DNA from: an uncultured Rickettsiales bacterium
GTDB lineage: Bacteria > Pseudomonadota > Alphaproteobacteria > Rickettsiales > UBA1997
Length of the DNA: 7,751 bases
NCBI GenBank assembly: GCA_934725005.1
Contig: CAKVBE010000042.1
Location: 1 to 7,751, forward strand
Direction: 5' to 3'
Within the stretch, counting starts at the first letter, position 1. Each line of letters starts with the position of its first letter. Positions 7,298-7,751 of the stretch are shown here, piece by piece. The position numbers were made by a program, and so were the translations under genes. Under the pieces are notes generated by a model, which had not been told where the DNA came from, ran no database searches, and was given only the letters and a program-made list of their open reading frames with translations.

Positions 7298-7430
7298 CAG
7301 CTTATGCTGGCTGTTGACATCGTAGTACTTCAACCCATCCCCCGTAATACCCGCATAATTAGAGATTGTAACCACCACCTGGTGGCTCATAATTACTTTC
7401 GAGAAGGTTCTCGTAACTATACTCCATAGT
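7282..7430. ncRNA. Candidate structured RNA or palindromic repeat element
   Basis: This island is about 43% G+C (65 of 150 bases, 7281-7430) in DNA near a quarter G+C, and most of it pairs locally. An outer stem 7282-7289/7336-7343 encloses hairpins 7297-7301/7306-7310 (CCAGC/GCTGG) and 7313-7317/7330-7334 (GTTGA/TCAAC), a three-way junction. Next comes 7356-7395, a 14-bp stem with two bulges: TAATTA-GAG, CCACC, loop ACCT, GGTGG, CTC-TAATTA. Then come 7400-7404/7409-7413 (CGAGA/TCTCG) and 7416-7420/7426-7430 (ACTAT/ATAGT). One position of the outer stem is a G-U pair on the minus-strand RNA but an A-C mismatch on the plus strand, which slightly favours the minus strand. No T-arm, tmRNA or RNase P landmarks are found. 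A Rickettsia-palindromic-element-like repeat is an alternative. No family is recognised. Confidence 0.4.
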
Positions 7431-7453
7431 ATGATAATTGATACTTTTTATTT
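7428..7453 (+). terminator. Weak intrinsic terminator candidate at the end of the island
   Basis: On the plus strand AGTAT (7428-7432) and ATACT (7441-7445) can pair around an 8-base loop, followed directly by TTTTTATTT (7445-7453). The stem is short and A/T only, so it would be inefficient alone. It competes with the ACTAT/ATAGT hairpin just before it. With the plus promoter at 7270 it would bound a transcript of roughly 150 nt. Confidence 0.25.
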
Positions 7454-7458
7454 GTCAA
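7431..7458 (-). promoter_or_regulatory. Near-consensus promoter reading leftward into the structured island
   Basis: On the minus strand a perfect TTGACA (7458-7453), a 16-base spacer and TATCAT (7436-7431, five of six). Box sequence and spacing closely match the lipoprotein operon promoter. The predicted start near 7424 would make an RNA beginning GAGTATAG and running through all the stem-loops. It overlaps the plus-strand terminator candidate, so at most one of the two readings may be functional. Confidence 0.45.
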
Positions 7459-7751
7459 GATGATTAATAATTAAATTTATAATATTATGTATCAGTTTTC
7501 TTTTTATTAGAGAACTTAGTCTGTAAATTTATTAATTTAAAATAAGTTTACGTTTTGATTAAAGAGATTTTAAGCTAAGGAAGACAAAAAATGAAAATTA
7601 AATTTATATATGGATGCTAGTCAAGAACCATTATTAAAATCTTTTCCATTGTTGAGAATAAAATGTTCAAAGGACAAAAGGAGGGTTTAAACTTTATGTA
7701 AGGTACGGGATCTCAGAATCCTGTATCTTGTGAGTATATGCGAAGTGCTGG
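7459..7751. other. Right-edge stretch: ribosome-site-like motifs, interrupted frame and hairpin
   Basis: No intact gene is visible. On the plus strand AAGGA (7579-7583, 7 bases before the ATG) precedes an ATG at 7591 whose frame reads MKIKFIYGC and stops at 7618-7620. The same frame then stays open to a TAA at 7699-7701 and again to the window end, so only two stops occur in 53 codons. A perfect AGGAGG (7679-7684) precedes an ATG immediately followed by TAA (7696-7701). The last 50 bases are richer in G+C than the rest. This may be a decayed gene start or the beginning of a feature lying beyond the window. Confidence 0.35.
7700..7729 (+). repeat. 12-bp hairpin near the window end
   Basis: Bases 7700-7711 pair with 7718-7729 (AAGGTACGGGAT with ATCCTGTATCTT) with two G-T wobbles, around the loop CTCAGA. 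No T-run follows, so it is not a plain terminator. It begins within the TAA of an ATG-TAA pair that follows a perfect Shine-Dalgarno. It could belong to an RNA gene or leader that continues past the window. Confidence 0.4.

Noticed and set aside
7278..7343. A true tRNA on the minus strand ending in CCACCA
   Set aside because: No T-arm with a TTCRA loop, no 7-base anticodon loop in the right place, and internal arms of the wrong shape.
7277..7458. tmRNA (one-piece or permuted two-piece), RNase P RNA, 6S or SRP RNA
   Set aside because: None of the diagnostic segments I know (GGATTCGAC, a tag frame like ANDENYALAA, GAGGAAAGTCC, GGAAGCAGCC) is present on either strand.
6877..7751. A complete insertion sequence or transposase gene in the long non-coding stretch
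   Set aside because: No transposase-length frame, no DDE-type or serine recombinase motif, and no matching terminal inverted repeats beyond the TTGACA boxes.

Overview
The window is very AT-rich; one 60-base line sampled inside the helicase gene is 27% G+C. It encodes Gram-negative envelope proteins (signal peptides, lipoboxes, an LpoB-type protein) and a full-length PriA. PriA's motif V/VI region (GVLDADAGL, LQTYSPEN) and its C-terminal end (IDINPYN) look alphaproteobacterial to me. The best guess is a reduced-genome, probably host-associated alphaproteobacterium (Rickettsiales/Holosporales-like, or one of the AT-rich gut lineages). This rests on family resemblance, not on a search.

Layout. 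(1) 1-573, plus strand: the C-terminal part of a YrbL-like, kinase-fold protein; its start lies before the window. (2) 574-683: a convergent intergenic gap with a long inverted repeat that runs into the end of the next gene. (3) 4347 to 684, minus strand: a compact four-gene operon. In transcription order it holds an LPP20-like lipoprotein, a secreted LPP20-domain protein (8-nt gene overlap), an LpoB-type lipoprotein (its Shine-Dalgarno overlaps the previous stop codon) and a COG3014-type lipoprotein. A near-consensus promoter sits just upstream. (4) 4348-4716: a divergent intergenic region with one promoter per direction. (5) 4717-6876, plus strand: priA, with all helicase motifs and eight zinc-ligand cysteines, apparently translated from a very short leader without a Shine-Dalgarno. 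(6) 6877-7751: about 875 bases with no convincing gene.

How the genes work together. The operon looks like an envelope module. Three products should be outer-membrane or periplasmic-face lipoproteins and the fourth is exported by signal peptidase I. By analogy with gammaproteobacterial LpoB it may regulate a peptidoglycan synthase, but no penicillin-binding protein gene is in view. PriA restarts stalled replication forks and is functionally unrelated; it only shares the divergent intergenic region.

The least explained part is the last 875 bases. Positions 7282-7430 form an island of about 43% G+C made almost entirely of stem-loops and flanked by two inward-facing promoters with perfect TTGACA boxes. 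It could be an unrecognised structured RNA or a palindromic repeat. Around it lie short broken or orphan reading frames and, at the window edge, a 12-bp hairpin. I see no CRISPR array, rRNA, canonical tRNA or complete insertion sequence, and no clearly novel multi-gene system.
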